From assembly GCF_001625305.1 (NCBI RefSeq), contig NW_017803379.1, forward strand, positions 983,601 through 1,047,600: a DNA stretch of 64,000 bases, in the 5' to 3' direction. The notes under the pieces were generated by a model. The model was not told the DNA's origin. It did not search any database and saw only the letters and a list, made by a program, of their open reading frames with translations. Each line of letters opens with the position of its first letter. Position 1 is the first letter of the stretch. The translations under genes and the position numbers were made by a program. Of this stretch, positions 37,501 to 50,122 are shown one piece after another. Source of the DNA: Branchiostoma belcheri. Taxonomy: Eukaryota > Chordata > Leptocardii > Amphioxiformes > Branchiostomatidae.

Positions 37501-39050
37501 AAATCACCCATAATCCTTTACCCATGGGTGGCGTTTACCTAAAAATCACCTCCGGATTCATACACGGGGGAACACTAAAACATCCCAGGGCAAAATTTTA
37601 TGCTTGTGTATAGGTCAGAAAATGTATCAAGTTGTAATTCTCTTTCCCTGGTGTCAAATTACCAAAGGCAAGGTGAGAAATTACCATGTATAGACTGGCA
37701 AATAGACACTGCCTCAATAATACTGAATGAGGGTAGCTCACCTGTATCATCGATAAGAAAAGTTTGGTTTTGGTTTACACGTACATCTCCAATGATGTAA
37801 TTTTACATTGAAGATATGATACAAGTTTGTTCCAGATAGTAATGGATAAAGCAAGCAAATCTGTAGTTCCAGTGGACAGATCTAACTGTTAACCTCAAAG
37901 GTGCCATATAACACGAAAAACTAAACAACGATAACTCCAACCTTGAAATGATTCTACTGGTAATGTTATATCTCTAAACCAGTATTCAATATACATCATA
38001 ATATAAGATTGTGGTAGATTCTTGAGTGACTGAAATTAAAAAAAAGGATTTAAGGCTTCAGCCAGATATCTAGATGGTCTACATGCTCAAACTGTTTTTT
38101 TCAAGGATTATCTATTCGTACTACTTCACCAAAAACACAAAGACCAATTAGTTTAAGAATTCTAAGAAAAACTTCACAATAGATTCTATACAACACAGTG
38201 TGTAATCTATAGTATGACTATTTGTACAGAATAACTTCACGTACTTACCATGCACAAAACCGGCCCAGTCAGAAATGACATTTCCACAAATGTTACCAGT
38301 TGAGGTATGAGGCATGCTGTATGAATATGACAATTTAATCTACTATTACATACCTCATCTTTTTGCTACAGGGAGAAAAGGGGCAATCAATGGGTCAACA
38401 ACCTGCCTAGAATTCGAAGGAAAATAATTCTATGTGGACTGCGTGATGCCATCTATGTAAAGAAGCACCCCAGAGGCATGGAAAGGTGCAATTAGATTAA
38501 ATGGCACAGGGCAATAAAGACGGATAGGCAATATGCCGAAACAGCTTCCTATCGATACACAGAACGGAGAGTTCCGAGCGATTCCGATACAGCAGAATAA
38601 TTGCACCGCCGTCTGGGTTATATGGCGAGGTCATTCACTGTAACAGCCTGGATCCCTGTGACCATATGTGGAGATGGGGCGGATTTAGGCCTTATAACGA
38701 CAACAGTCGAGTTAACAGCGAAGGGTATTCTGAACGGTCTTTAAGCTAGGCCGTGTTGCCCATTTTGTACCCTATTGGCTAACACCACATTTTTATACAC
38801 TGGTGATTTCTTCTTATGTTCACATAAAATGCAAATCCACTTATTTGACAATCATATATTTTGTATGCTAAAGTGGTATAAAGCAGCACGCTCCATCTCC
38901 ATAGAGGATGACTGCCTTAAAAACCTTGCCCTTGGTACTGTAAGTGAACAGTGTTTCCATTACCATAAGCCTTCAGTATCAAGCTAGGTTTCTAAACATT
39001 GGGGACCAGAGGCATTGCACCATGATACTTGATCACAATGATCATAATTA
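34581..39050. other. Noncoding region upstream of the ARAP SAM exon
   Basis: Probably part of a long first intron. It holds a CA-rich microsatellite at about 34821-34855, a C-rich tract near 36665-36690, and a loose direct repeat of CAGGTGGCTTT near 37380 and 37420. A CpG-richer stretch around 38400-38760 could be regulatory or a repeat. No exon could be supported. Confidence 0.5.
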
Positions 39051-39054
39051 TAAC

Positions 39055-39955
39055 AAGAGTTCCACGATCTCATACCTTCGCCAAATGATGTTAACCCTTG
39101 CGGTTAACGAATTATACAATTTTAATAATTGATTTCGCAAATAAGAGCGTCATTTGCATGGATTATATCAGTTGATCATATTCTCCACCCAATGGCAGCC
39201 TTATCTTAATAAAATAAGCTATTCTAGCACTTCCTCATAAATTATGCAAATAAGGTCATCATGTGAATAAATTATCCTCATTGATGTTCACCTTCACTTA
39301 ACTTCCAAATGCGTCAAGTATGAAATTCCCAGCAATTACAACTATGAAATTATAACACTTTCCCATTAATTATGCAAATTAGGTCTTCATTTACATAATC
39401 TATATCCTCAGATGTTTTTCTAGTTCTCAATTACATGTCACAAGTGTTTCATAGTCCTTTTATCGAACGAATCAGATTTATAGAACTTCTTCATTAATTA
39501 TGCAAATTAGCTCCTGATTTGCATAATTGTCATCTGATTATGTGAAGCATCACTTCAGCTACCTACATACAAAAAATCATGACAATCCGTCAACCGGTTC
39601 TTGAGTTATCAACCTTCGGAGATTTTTCAAGAAACGCTCCTGCAGTTCCAGAACAAGCTGCTAGGGGGTCTAAACTCAGGTCACATCTTCCCTACCCCAA
39701 GAGCTATCTACCAACCAAAATTCGTGACCCTAGCATGTCTAGATCGCAAGATATAAAAACCGGAAGTTCTGCTGCAGTACCAAGAAAAGCCGCCAGGGGC
39801 CCCAAAATCTAATCATTTCTAGGTCTCATTAAGACCTACCCACATACCAAGTTTCATGACAATCCATATTAAGCTTCTTGAGTTATGCTGTTCACAGACA
39901 GACAGACAAACAGACAGACAAACGCTACTGAAAACATAACCTTCTTGGCGAAGGT
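39055..39955 (+). repeat. 0.9-kb dispersed repeat, copy 1
   Basis: Same family and orientation as 49076-49975. Near its ends are the inverted pair ACCTTCGCCAA (39074-39084) and TTGGCGAAGGT (39945-39955). Inside are several AATTATGCAAATTAG-type motifs spaced about 120 bases apart, and a GACA-rich simple tract sits just before the right end. No coding capacity is evident, and the family is not identified. Confidence 0.75.
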
Positions 39956-41095
39956 AATTACGGGACAAATTCTGTCAAAACTGGGAAATTCAGATTGACC
40001 TTGAGCCATCTTACCAATGACACAGTTTAAATTTGTTATAAAGAAAAATGTTCAATTGGGCCTGTAGAAACAAATACCATTCCCTTATCGAGAAGGACCA
40101 ATACTTCCAAACTGTCATCGCACTTGCCCTCTCTTGGGTGTGTAGAAACAGTGCCATTAAATTTCATTCTTAGAAGAATGAATACTGCATGCCACACAGC
40201 CATGCATCACACCATCTACTAGTACCTTGCCCTCCTAGTCTTAGGTATAACTACCACCACTTCCAACTGTACGTGATAAGATTTGTCTTTGTCCTTGCAG
40301 TGTTAGAACTTTTCAGTGAAATGTCAGCCTGTCTCATCTGTATTCCCCTCCCCATGGTCACACTGAAGGTGAAACGTCTCATCTTGATAAGCGTGATTTA
40401 TAGACACGCAGTAGAACAGTTCTATGGGAAGTTACATTTACAACTGTTTCACCCAAGCTGTCAATGTAGAGCAGTAATATTGTATCACTTTTTTGAGGAA
40501 TGGATGTTTTATAACTTTGGAGTGGTGACCTCTAGCCTCCTTTCAGAGCTACAAGGATCAATGTTAGTACAAGGTAATGTTCATAGATATAATCTTAAAC
40601 TAAATATTATAATCTTCATGTCTATAAAAATTGAATTTGCGAAAATAAATCGTAGTTCTCCTTACCTATTGCTGCAGTCAAGAAATATTCTCTAGCCATG
40701 CTTCATTGCATAATTCATTGATAAGCAAGATTCCAATATTATTACAATACCGCATGTTCATGTATATACATGTTACCTCAAGACCTAAATACATTTATGT
40801 ATCATTCTCTTTTTCTATCAGTTGGATTGGTCTGCTTAATGCTTAATGCAAAATTCCAAGTAACATTTACATATTCTGAAGAAATACAAGGAAAAATCAG
40901 AATGATGTTCTACCTTTTTAGACTTTCAGCTGAGTGAGCTGAAATCACAGCATTACATGTTGTAGTTATAACTGACCTGTTGTGTTATAGTTAGTATGTA
41001 GCTAGACAGGAATACGATTTTCTTCTCAACGCTTTACTGAGCAACAACCGGAACATACCTCAAAGAAGCAGCAATCTTGTATCACATGAGGGGTA

Positions 41096-43908
41096 CTCTC
41101 ATCTGCCGAATAAACATACCCCCCGGAATAAACGTACCCCCCGGACAAATCTTCAAAATCTAATAAACATACCCCTCGGAATAAACGTACCCCCCGGAAA
41201 ATTACCAAAATAGACAGTCTCTTCTACTAAAATGTGCCCTTACTAATATATGCACAAATCTTTATTTGCAATCAGGAATTTAAATGGACAACAAAGAGAG
41301 CATTTCTAGTACAAATGTGCACATGTTGTTGGGAAATACAATAACATACTGTGACCTGGAATAAAAGTACCCCCGGGAAAATCAGGGTTTGTTTCTGCCT
41401 ATATATGTTACATCCACAGAATGTCATCAAATTGAATGTTAATTGCCCTAATTACAAGGTCAACTGGTCAAGGTCAACGGTAAGATTGCATGAATCTGTC
41501 ACATACCGGTACATATTACTTGCTTGATGAGCCATGATGTTACATGTTGCATCAAGAGTACAACTCAACACTTGCACAATACATGGCAGAAACATGGCAG
41601 ATGTTTGTTTTGATTGAATAAATGTATCATAAGTGTAGCTATATACAATATTATCAAGTTGCATTTACAATGTCAATAAAACGTTATAATCTAGCGTACA
41701 ATGTATGACATGCACTAACATCTATTTGGTGTACTGAAATCATCAAATCCTTTACACTGTATATACTGGGCAGTTCTAAAGATTTATTTCTAATAGAAAT
41801 AGAAGGTTCAAGTTAACTGCAACTTTGTGGAAAAAGTTGATAGTCACTGTCTCCACCCCATCCTTTACAACTTAACCTCTCCTGGGGTAGCCTGACTAAA
41901 TCGCGCTCCTGGCGGCCGCCGCCCTAGGTTGCCGCCCCCCAGTCAGGGGTGGGGGTCATTAACCTCCAGCCGAGAGCTTGTATACACAGGCTACTCTCCT
42001 GGGTACCAGAGTTGGTGGCCATGGTTGTCGTTGTGTGCCACATGGCAACATTACCACACTTCCCAGGTTTGTAAGAAATGGGTTCCTGATACGATAAAAA
42101 GAAATACAGCAGGAAAGTACAATGTGTATATATACTGTATCCTCAAGTTTGAACTAAAGTCAGCTCATTGAAGAGAATGATTTGGATGACAATCCCGGAG
42201 CTACTGACTGCTGCAGCACAAAGGAAAACTACCCTGTCACCCCGACGACCTGGTCCTTTGATGGACAAGGTAGGTAGGTAGGTAGATATCCAAGTCCAGG
42301 GAACTTGGGCAAAATATTGGTTTGCTGGCTTGATAAATTAAGTACATGGCTAAACAAATATGAGTGAAAATATATCTCCAAAATGCCATTTACTTTTATT
42401 GTAACAATAAGAATGAGCTTAAAATGCCATCAAAATTTTGAAAAAATTAGGGCATAGGTTCCCCGGCTGACCCTAACCGGGGGCCCACGGTGCCTCAAGT
42501 TCAACAAGTGAAAAAAATATGCAGTGGTATTTTCAACTTGGAACAAGGCAAACAAGTGTCAATTTACATGTCAAGTACCACAGAAATAAACAACTCTTAA
42601 ACTATAACATAATCAGTGATGAGTACTACAAGTACACATATTGCATTGGAACTACATAATTTTGCTGGCATGGGCTTGAGAAAAAAAAAATTGGTATTAA
42701 TAAAAGCACACATAATTTCCTTAGACCTCGCCCCCCTCCCCCATCCAGTGTTTACAAACTCTCAAAATACACAAAAAACATATTTTACCTGGAAATTCTT
42801 GCTCCATAGCCTCAAATAGGGCGTATTTGTGCCGCTCCATTCACGTATTTGCTGTTCCTGAAGATCGCCCGAGCGGGCCGTATTTCCCGCGGCAGCGCTC
42901 TGTTTACCATGACTTCATCAGTAAAACTAGCGTTGCGCTTCGCCGGCGTGCATTCGAGAAAACTACCGATTACATCAGCGGAAAGCCCTGTTTTTTGCCG
43001 TCATTTTGACACTGGTGACAAAACGGGAAAATGAAATTTAGGTGGTCAAATTGATGTAAAAAGATCGACAAATCGTTAAAAATGGACGTTTAGCCCCCCG
43101 AAAATAAATTTTTCCGATGTTCCTGGCACCATTTTTAAGCTCGGAATCTGCGCTTTCGAATGGTGCTACTTTCATTCTGATGCGGTCTAAGACGGCTATG
43201 CGCAGGCGCACTAAGTCAGGGTGATTTCGCAATAGCGAGCGGGAGCCGGCCGCGTTTCCGCAACCGAGGCGCTCGGCTCACGACGCGCCGTTTCATCGGC
43301 AAATTTCTGGCGTTTGCAACATTTTACAACCTAAATAAATACACCACAGGAAAGGGGAAGTTATATCCTTTATTTCTATGGGTAACTTTGCTACTAGGAG
43401 CGAATGATTTTTGCACCGCGAGTGTGGGAAGATGCTAGAAAATTGAACCGACACCATGTGGTAGACGATTTTCCTGGTAGCGTTGGAATAAAACTTATAA
43501 CGTCCGTCATAGCTCATATTTCCGACACAATACGTGTTCCTAAATATGACTTACATCTAAAAGGGAGGTAATATGTTGTTACAAATATCCTGATTTTGAA
43601 AATTTTTAGTAAACGTGCCGTCCAAAATAGAACGTACCGGGTGGAACCTGAGAGGCCATCCCGGTCATTGGCCACAAATTATGTTCAATGCGGCGAAAAC
43701 AGGCCCAAAAATGACAAGTTTCCCGCTACAATACGCGTTCATAAACGTCTTCAAGTCGAAAATTTGTCTTTTTTTTCATCCGTACTCGAAAAAAAATTAC
43801 TGATTTTCCAAAAATTAATAAACGTACCGTGCAAAATAAGAACGTACCGGGTGGACGTTCGGGCCAAAAAAAATTAACGTACCGGTACGTTTATTCGGCA
43901 GATGAGAG
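41096..43908. mobile_element. 2.8-kb TIR element with TA flanks
   Basis: The ends are inverted copies of CTCTCATCTGCCGAATAAAC, each bordered by TA (41094-41095 and 43909-43910). The interior next to both ends carries repeated ATAAACGTACC modules: at least four within 41110-41210 plus a variant at about 41362, and several within 43610-43890. These could be transposase-binding sites. No transposase frame is visible, so the element is non-autonomous or has captured other DNA. TA flanks suggest Tc1/mariner-like chemistry, but the TIR is not one I recognise. Confidence 0.65.
42164..42269 (+). CDS. Candidate orphan exon (uncertain)
   Basis: Open for 35 codons from an AG acceptor to a GTAGGT donor. 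The peptide contains DNPGATDCCSTKENYPVTPT and ends in TWSFDGQ, which looks more protein-like than its surroundings. The acceptor has a weak pyrimidine tract. It lies inside the 41096-43908 TIR element, so it may be a captured exon or a chance frame. No family recognised. Confidence 0.25.
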
Positions 43909-46662
43909 TATTCTATCACAGTATCAGATAGTTCCATGTAGCTGCATGGCTGAGGTTTCAGTTATACAATCTCCAATCGATCACTCTTCACTTGATATCA
44001 GAGGACATCTCAAGTTCAACGGAAGCCTCCATAAATCAGCCCTCCATAGAAGGTTGGGGGAAGGTTGTGCTAACCTTATTGATTCACAAAATCTGTCTTT
44101 ACATTTGATATAGTGAGTCAGCAAGAATCCAGTCACATTCAGATTCATCATGTAATTTTTGTTATTATTAGGATTTTTCAGGATATCACAGACAGAACTG
44201 ACTGTCAGTAAGGACCTAGGGCAACCTTTTCTGTCACAAGATAGCTGAAATTTGCATGACGCGTCCACAACTGTATCAAATGCCAAAAATTTGACGTCAT
44301 AAACCTGTCAAAAAAGGATATGAAAGAGCCTTAAAGGGGCATCACGCTGTGTTATACAATTCTAAACACTACTTAGAACTCTAAGTCTGTAACATTATTA
44401 CGGTTCTTATTGTAAATTTTACTGCTTATAACTTCTTTATGCTTCTTAAGACCTGGGACTGCTCATATAACAAAGTGGCAAATCTTGGTTTAATGGATCT
44501 GAAATACTATCTTTAGTACAAAATGTGAAGTTTTATGTCCGATGAAATATTAGCAATTAGTCTCAGGTAAGTTTACTGTATCCTTGCCAGGAAAGTGATG
44601 AATTCTCTGTAATTAGTATCAAATAGGGAGCCTTTATTTTTACAGGTTACATTTACGCCAAGGAAATAAAGTACAGTAATTTCATTGCCAGCTGAGATTA
44701 TTATTGTATTGTTGGCATGCTATATTCACATAAATGAATATCACAAGAAGTTGCATAACTACATTTTTGTAGGCTTCTACATCATGTATGTCAAAGCAAC
44801 ATGATGTTTTATGGCAGAAAGTTGGGTAACGTGAGGATTAACTTTTCGAATGCTATAAAATGGCTAGCACCATACTCACTAAAGTCTAGTCACTGCCATT
44901 TTATCAACTGAGGGTTTGTTACGTGACCTTGGGGGCAACTTTAAGTTCGAATCCACAAAATAGCAGTCATCGTGAATGGCTTATCCTCTAGCTCATAAAA
45001 TACAGGAGGATTGGTCACTATGGGGTATAAAAGAGGCCACCACCATCCTGCATGTATAATCAGATGGGGAGGGGAGGGGGCATGCAGACATCCAGACACC
45101 ATTGACCTATGACTGAGGTCACACAGAGGTCAGCTAAATAATGCAATTGCAAGAAGACATACATTTGAAATGCATGATTATCATGCATTACAAATATACA
45201 ATGTACGTCTTCTTGCAATTGTATTACAGATTATGTAAGTATAGTATCAATTCAATAAAAGAAGCAACATTCAATAACAACTGCTTCAACATTCAACAGT
45301 CCTGATACATTCTACTTGCACATTGTTATACACATTTCTGTATAACAGTCAAGTTCATTCAGTTCTGTGATAAAGAAGTTTGTCTTCTCTTCTTATTTTG
45401 GGAGAGCGAAGCTTAAGTATTTGGTGTTTTTTTTTCCATGGGCATCTTTCAGGATATCCAAAAATTGATGGGAGGGCTTCATAGGGGTCATATCATAGTG
45501 GGTGATATGGCAGTGTCGTAATATTTGTCTGAAGCCCCATAAAGAGCCAGGGCTTAAAGCTATATATTGAACATTTATATTGTACAAACTATAACGTGAC
45601 ACAATTTGCATATTTTTCCATATAGTATTTTTAACAGCAGCTATATACAAATAGATTAACAGTTCATGATAAAGTAGCCGTTAAAAGAACTTACAAAGAA
45701 AACTTATTAGTAAACTATGACTGTTACAGATTACCGTATTACCAGCCAAGAAGACCTGGAATGAAATGTTACACTTTAAAAGTTGTTTCCATTACTTTCC
45801 CTCAACAACACGGCGACCGGATTTTCAAAATGTTAGAGTGTGCTCATCCCTCCTTGATATGCACTATGCCGCATGTTGCCTCATACATTAGTGCCACTTT
45901 CACAGCGCAAATGGACAAATCTTCAAACACGAGGACTTATACGTTCCCATTAGAGCCCTCCACATTGCAAATGGGTAGCATTATGGAAAAGCCCTAACCT
46001 ACATAGGGGTGCATTTCTGCATCGGGTGACCACCAGCCTCCTTTCAAACAATTATGATACGAGGTATTCAGCGATGGCAAAATAATCTGACTTGAGCCTA
46101 TCTTGCCATTTTATAGCTGCCCATTTTGGTGCCAAGGGTAGCGAGGGTTACAACTGCAGAGGTGTGAAATTAAAGTACATCATTAATTTTTCACCAGGCT
46201 TTAAATTTAAGACATTTAACTTGAATAACAGGGCTCAAAATATGAAATATTTGCAGTTTGCAATATTAAATTTATAATGCTGAGCCTGTATTTTTTTCAT
46301 TTGCTAAACTGCCAGTTTTACATTATACAATATTATGATCCTGATTTTCTTCTGCAATTTGAAAATATTTCCTGTAAATTTCGGTCACAGAAAAAGATTT
46401 TCCTTCCTTACCACCTGTATTTTCTGACAATACATTTCTTATATTTTTTTATATTTTAGGACAGTTGCAACAGACTTTCACTGATACATGTATAATGTTG
46501 GTGCGACGTAAGCCCATGGCTTAAAAGGTTTACCTATCTGATGGTATCTACAAGGCGCCCACTGGTGGTTTACCCAGTCATCTGTCCAGGGATTACTGCA
46601 GGATAAGCCCGTCTGAATGGATCACACTGAGAGCGGGTGAAGGCCTACAAGAATTGAACAGT
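43909..46662. other. Noncoding repeat-poor region
   Basis: AT-rich DNA with no supported exon. The only structure picked out is the fold-back at 45140-45225. Confidence 0.5.
45140..45225. repeat. 86-bp inverted-repeat hairpin
   Basis: Left arm ATTGCAAGAAGACATACATT pairs with right arm AATGTACGTCTTCTTGCAAT with one mismatch, and the pairing resumes in ATGCATGA/TCATGCAT at the tip. It is either a small fold-back element or a possible small-RNA precursor. Confidence 0.6.
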
Positions 46663-47000
46663 CAGGGATTGAAATACTGGGTGCATAATGCACCTTAGTG
46701 AGGTAAAATTGGGGATGTGCAGGTATTTCTGATATCTACCTGCCGCTAACCTGCATTCGGTTTATACATACATTGTACGTGCAGGTGTTTGTGGATTTTT
46801 ACTTGCTGCTATTTACTGTTACCACCTATGGAGTATAAAAGAAATACTAGCAATGGTTTCAGACATTTTTAGTATGATCCATACTAAATAGTCTGATTAG
46901 ACTGTGCAGGTACAATTTGTCTGGCACAGGTAATTTTCAATGTTACCTGCAGCAGTGCAGGTTATACTATGCAGAAAAAATTCAAGTATTTCAAGCCCTG
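46663..47000. mobile_element. hAT-like MITE, about 338 bp
   Basis: The ends CAGGGATTGAAATACT and AAGTATTTCAAGCCCTG are inverted copies with one mismatch over the first 16 bases, and CAGGG ends are typical of hAT elements. I could not see a matching 8-bp target duplication, so the superfamily is tentative. Inside are several GTGCAGGT/ACCTGC motifs in both orientations. Confidence 0.5.
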
Positions 47001-48284
47001 ATCAGCTAAGTGCATATCTTTAATTTGTCGGTAGTTCTCTTCTTCCAGGACATTCTAATAACAGTTTCAAAACCATTACAGTCAAAAGACTTTTCAAAGT
47101 ATATGTAGTAACAATGGATATAACATTCTGCCCCCTTCCAGATATGCTTCCTTGATTAAGGGCCTGGTCAAATTTGTTGTACGATAAAAGTTTACGACAG
47201 CAAATTGAGGTCATTCCTGGGACAGTCATGAACGAATCATGAAAATTTCAGCAGCCTAATGTAACAGAAACAGTTTCGGTAGATCTTCATCAATAGAAAT
47301 TTTGGTTCTGTCAAAAAAAAGTCATGTAATGAATGTGACACATGTACATGTAATGTTACCTTGAGTAAAGAAGGAAAGGAAAAGGAAGAAAGCACTTTTG
47401 TACTCACCACCTCCCCTGTTTATCAGGTGTGTTTGAAAACGATGAATGCAAAGCGTGATAGTTATACCGCAGGCTGTAACCACAGGCCGGTGCTGTATGT
47501 GCTGTGCATATGAATGACTTTGTGGCAAAATCACTGAAGATTGGAATGCGAGAGACCTGGGAAATGAGTCTGGTAGTCCAGTTTTAATATGTATCACTGT
47601 GGTTGCATTGTTAAAGCCTTAGGATAGAAGACACATATTGTATTGTGAAAAACTAGGAGATCATGCGGTTAAGTAAACACTGGTCAATTTAAATTGGGAA
47701 AAACAGAGGCAATCGGGAATCATCAGAAATATCAAATTTCTGCCTACAAATTTGGTAACATCTGAAAGCTCTCTTCATCATAATAGTAGTTATGTAAAAA
47801 TTATTAGTCAGTGATGTTCATAGGATTAGATATGTTTGATTGAAAATGCACTAGACCATGTGGTCTGTTGATAGCCCATCAATGGGCTGCAATTAAACCA
47901 CTTGGCCTGTACAAACAACAATAGTGGCCTGCCACAACAACAATAGTGGCCTGCCACTGGCCCCCACTGGGCTTCACACCTCAAATCACCTAGCCCAGCT
48001 GAACCAAGCTCAGGCCAGTGGCCTACAAATTTGAAGGAAAAGGTGTGAAAAATGTAAATCGACCAAGGTTCATAGGCCACTGGGCTAATGCTAGCTCACC
48101 ATGGCCCTACCAGAACCTATTCATACTCTGCCAGTTGGTGTGAAATACAGTCTGATTGAGCAATTATCATTCAAAATGGGATTGTTATCCCTTTCAGGTA
48201 GGGGCCACTTAGTAGTTAGAACAGACTGTAAGAAGTTAAATTTGTAGGGTGCAGGTAATTTTCTGTTACTACACAGAAAAGACT

Positions 48285-49061
48285 TAGGCCCGATTTAGAC
48301 TAGAAACGCTTAAGGGGTTTTGGCCAGGGAAACGTTTCGGAACGGTTAACCGTTCCCGGTCTAAAGAGGAAAAAACGGTTTGTTATGGGTTTTCGCGGAC
48401 CGTTTCCGAAAACCACCTCCATCGTGGTTTTCGACCGTTTCAGAACCCTTCAGCGGGGGGCCCGAAACGCTTTTTGCTAGGTCTAAAGTCAAAGGGTTTC
48501 TTGAAACGGTAAACCAGGTCACATGTCATATGCTAATCACATGCTAATAAGCCCGCGCGCGTCCATTTTCTGGTCGATTCGCGCCATATTCGATTGTGTC
48601 CATTTTCGCCATTTTATATCATGTATTTCTCGAATTTTCGTCATCCTTTATGTCTGGGGGGATGGCAGAAGGCCAGGGGAGGGTCTGGACCCAAGAATAG
48701 ACCCGCTGCTTGATCAGCTTGTGGGCCGATCAAACTATACAATCCCGCTTGGAGACCTCGCGTAATAGGGAGGGCATACAGATGCTTGTGGACGGGCTGG
48801 CGGCTGAGGGGTATTTACGCACCCCAAAGCAGGTTCCGGCGAAGTTCAAGGCCCTGAAACACAAGTATCATAAGGCCAATGAGGCAAACCGTAGAAGCGG
48901 TTTGGGGAGGTCATCATAGGTCACTGTGGGTCAGAAGCATCCTGCGCCACGGGCGGCCCGAAACGCTACCGACTCTGTGTCTAAAGACGAACCGTTTTCT
49001 GTGGCGAAACGTTTCGTACCGTTTCGAAACGGTATACCGTTTCTAGTCTAAATCGGGCCTA
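48285..49061. mobile_element. 777-bp TIR element with 3-bp target duplication
   Basis: Perfect 24-bp inverted ends (TAGGCCCGATTTAGACTAGA at the left) are flanked by ACT on both sides (48282-48284 and 49062-49064). Both arms carry many AAACGG/CCGTTT motifs. The interior holds a broken Myb/SANT-like frame. A 3-bp duplication plus a Myb-like protein suggests a PIF/Harbinger relative, although ACT is not that group's usual TWA target. Confidence 0.8.
48662..48919 (+). pseudogene. Myb/SANT-like DNA-binding domain remnant inside the TIR element
   Basis: From ATG 48662 the frame reads VWTQE, a TAG stop at 48698-48700, then [10 protein letters not shown] and on through [20 protein letters not shown] to RRSGLG and a stop. 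The W, LISLW, GY.RTP, K.K.LK..Y and NRRSG pattern is that of the trihelix/Myb-SANT-like domain found in Harbinger accessory proteins and in related host genes. The single stop in an otherwise conserved domain indicates recent decay, a readthrough, or an assembly error. No transposase accompanies it. Confidence 0.65.
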
Positions 49062-49075
49062 ACTTTATACACAAA

Positions 49076-49975
49076 CAAGAGTTCCACGATCTCATACCTT
49101 CGCCAAATAATGTTAACCCTTGCGGGATTTATACAATTTTAATCATTGATTTTGTAAATAAGAGCCTCATTTGCATGGATTATATCAGTTGATCATATTT
49201 TTCACCCAATGACAGCCTTCTCTTAACAAAAAGGCTATTATAGCACTTCCACATAAATTATGCAAATTAGGTCATGATTTGAATAAATTATGTTTATTGA
49301 TGTTCACCTTCACTTAACTTCCAAATGTGGCAAGTATAGATTCGGGGTGCAGCAGTTACAACTATGGAATTATGAGGATTTTCCATTAATCATGCAAATT
49401 AGGTCCTCATTTACATAATCTATATCCTCAGATGTTTTTCTCGTTCTCAAGTAGATGCCACAAGTGTTTCATAGTTCTATTATCGAACAAAGCAGATTTA
49501 TAGAATTTCCTCATTAATTATGCAAATTAGCTCCTGATTTGCATAATTGCCATCTAATTATGTCAAGCATCACTTCAACTACCTACATACCAAAAATCAC
49601 GACAATACGTCAACCGGTTCTTGAGTTATCGTCCTTCAAATTTTTTTCAACAAATGCTCCTGCAGTTCCAGAACAAGGCGCTAGGGGACCCAAACTCATG
49701 TCACTTCTTCCCTATCCCAAGAACTATCTACCAACCAAAATTCGTGACCCTAGCATGTCCAGAACATGAAATATCAAAACCGGAAGTTCAGCTGCAGTAC
49801 CTAGGAAAGCCGCCAGGGGGCCCAAAATCTAATCATTTTTAGGTCTCATGAAGACCTACCCACCTACCAAGTTTCATTCCAATCCATCCACTGCTTCTCG
49901 AGTTATCTTGCTAAACCACAAACACACACACACACACACAAACGCTACTGAAAACATAACCTTCTTGGCGAAGGT
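49076..49975 (+). repeat. 0.9-kb dispersed repeat, copy 2
   Basis: Matches 39055-39955 along its whole length in the same orientation; in one 115-base stretch I compared, about eight bases differ. In this copy the simple tract before the right end is CA-rich where copy 1 has GACA. It begins 15 bases after the end of the 48285-49061 element. Confidence 0.75.
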
Positions 49976-50122
49976 AAAAAAAGAATCCATCTAACAAAAT
50001 GGCAGGAGGAGACGACCATTGGAGAAATCAGATATGTTTCATCCATACCATCGTATAAAGTGAAATATATATTTTGAAATCTTTTCGCTTATAATTCAGC
50101 TCATGTCATTTTTAAAAATCAG

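Noticed and set aside
40189-40695. 168-codon open frame on the plus strand
   Set aside because: Composition is that of the surrounding DNA. I see no domain, signal or splice-site support, so it is most likely chance.
41883-41999. Small inverted GGTAGCCTG/CAGGCTAC pair in GC-rich DNA
   Set aside because: It could be a tiny MITE nested in the larger element, but the arms are under 12 bases and no target duplication was clear.
47917-47957. Direct repeat of an AACAACAATAGTGGCCTGCC block
   Set aside because: A simple local duplication of about 23 bases with no further structure.
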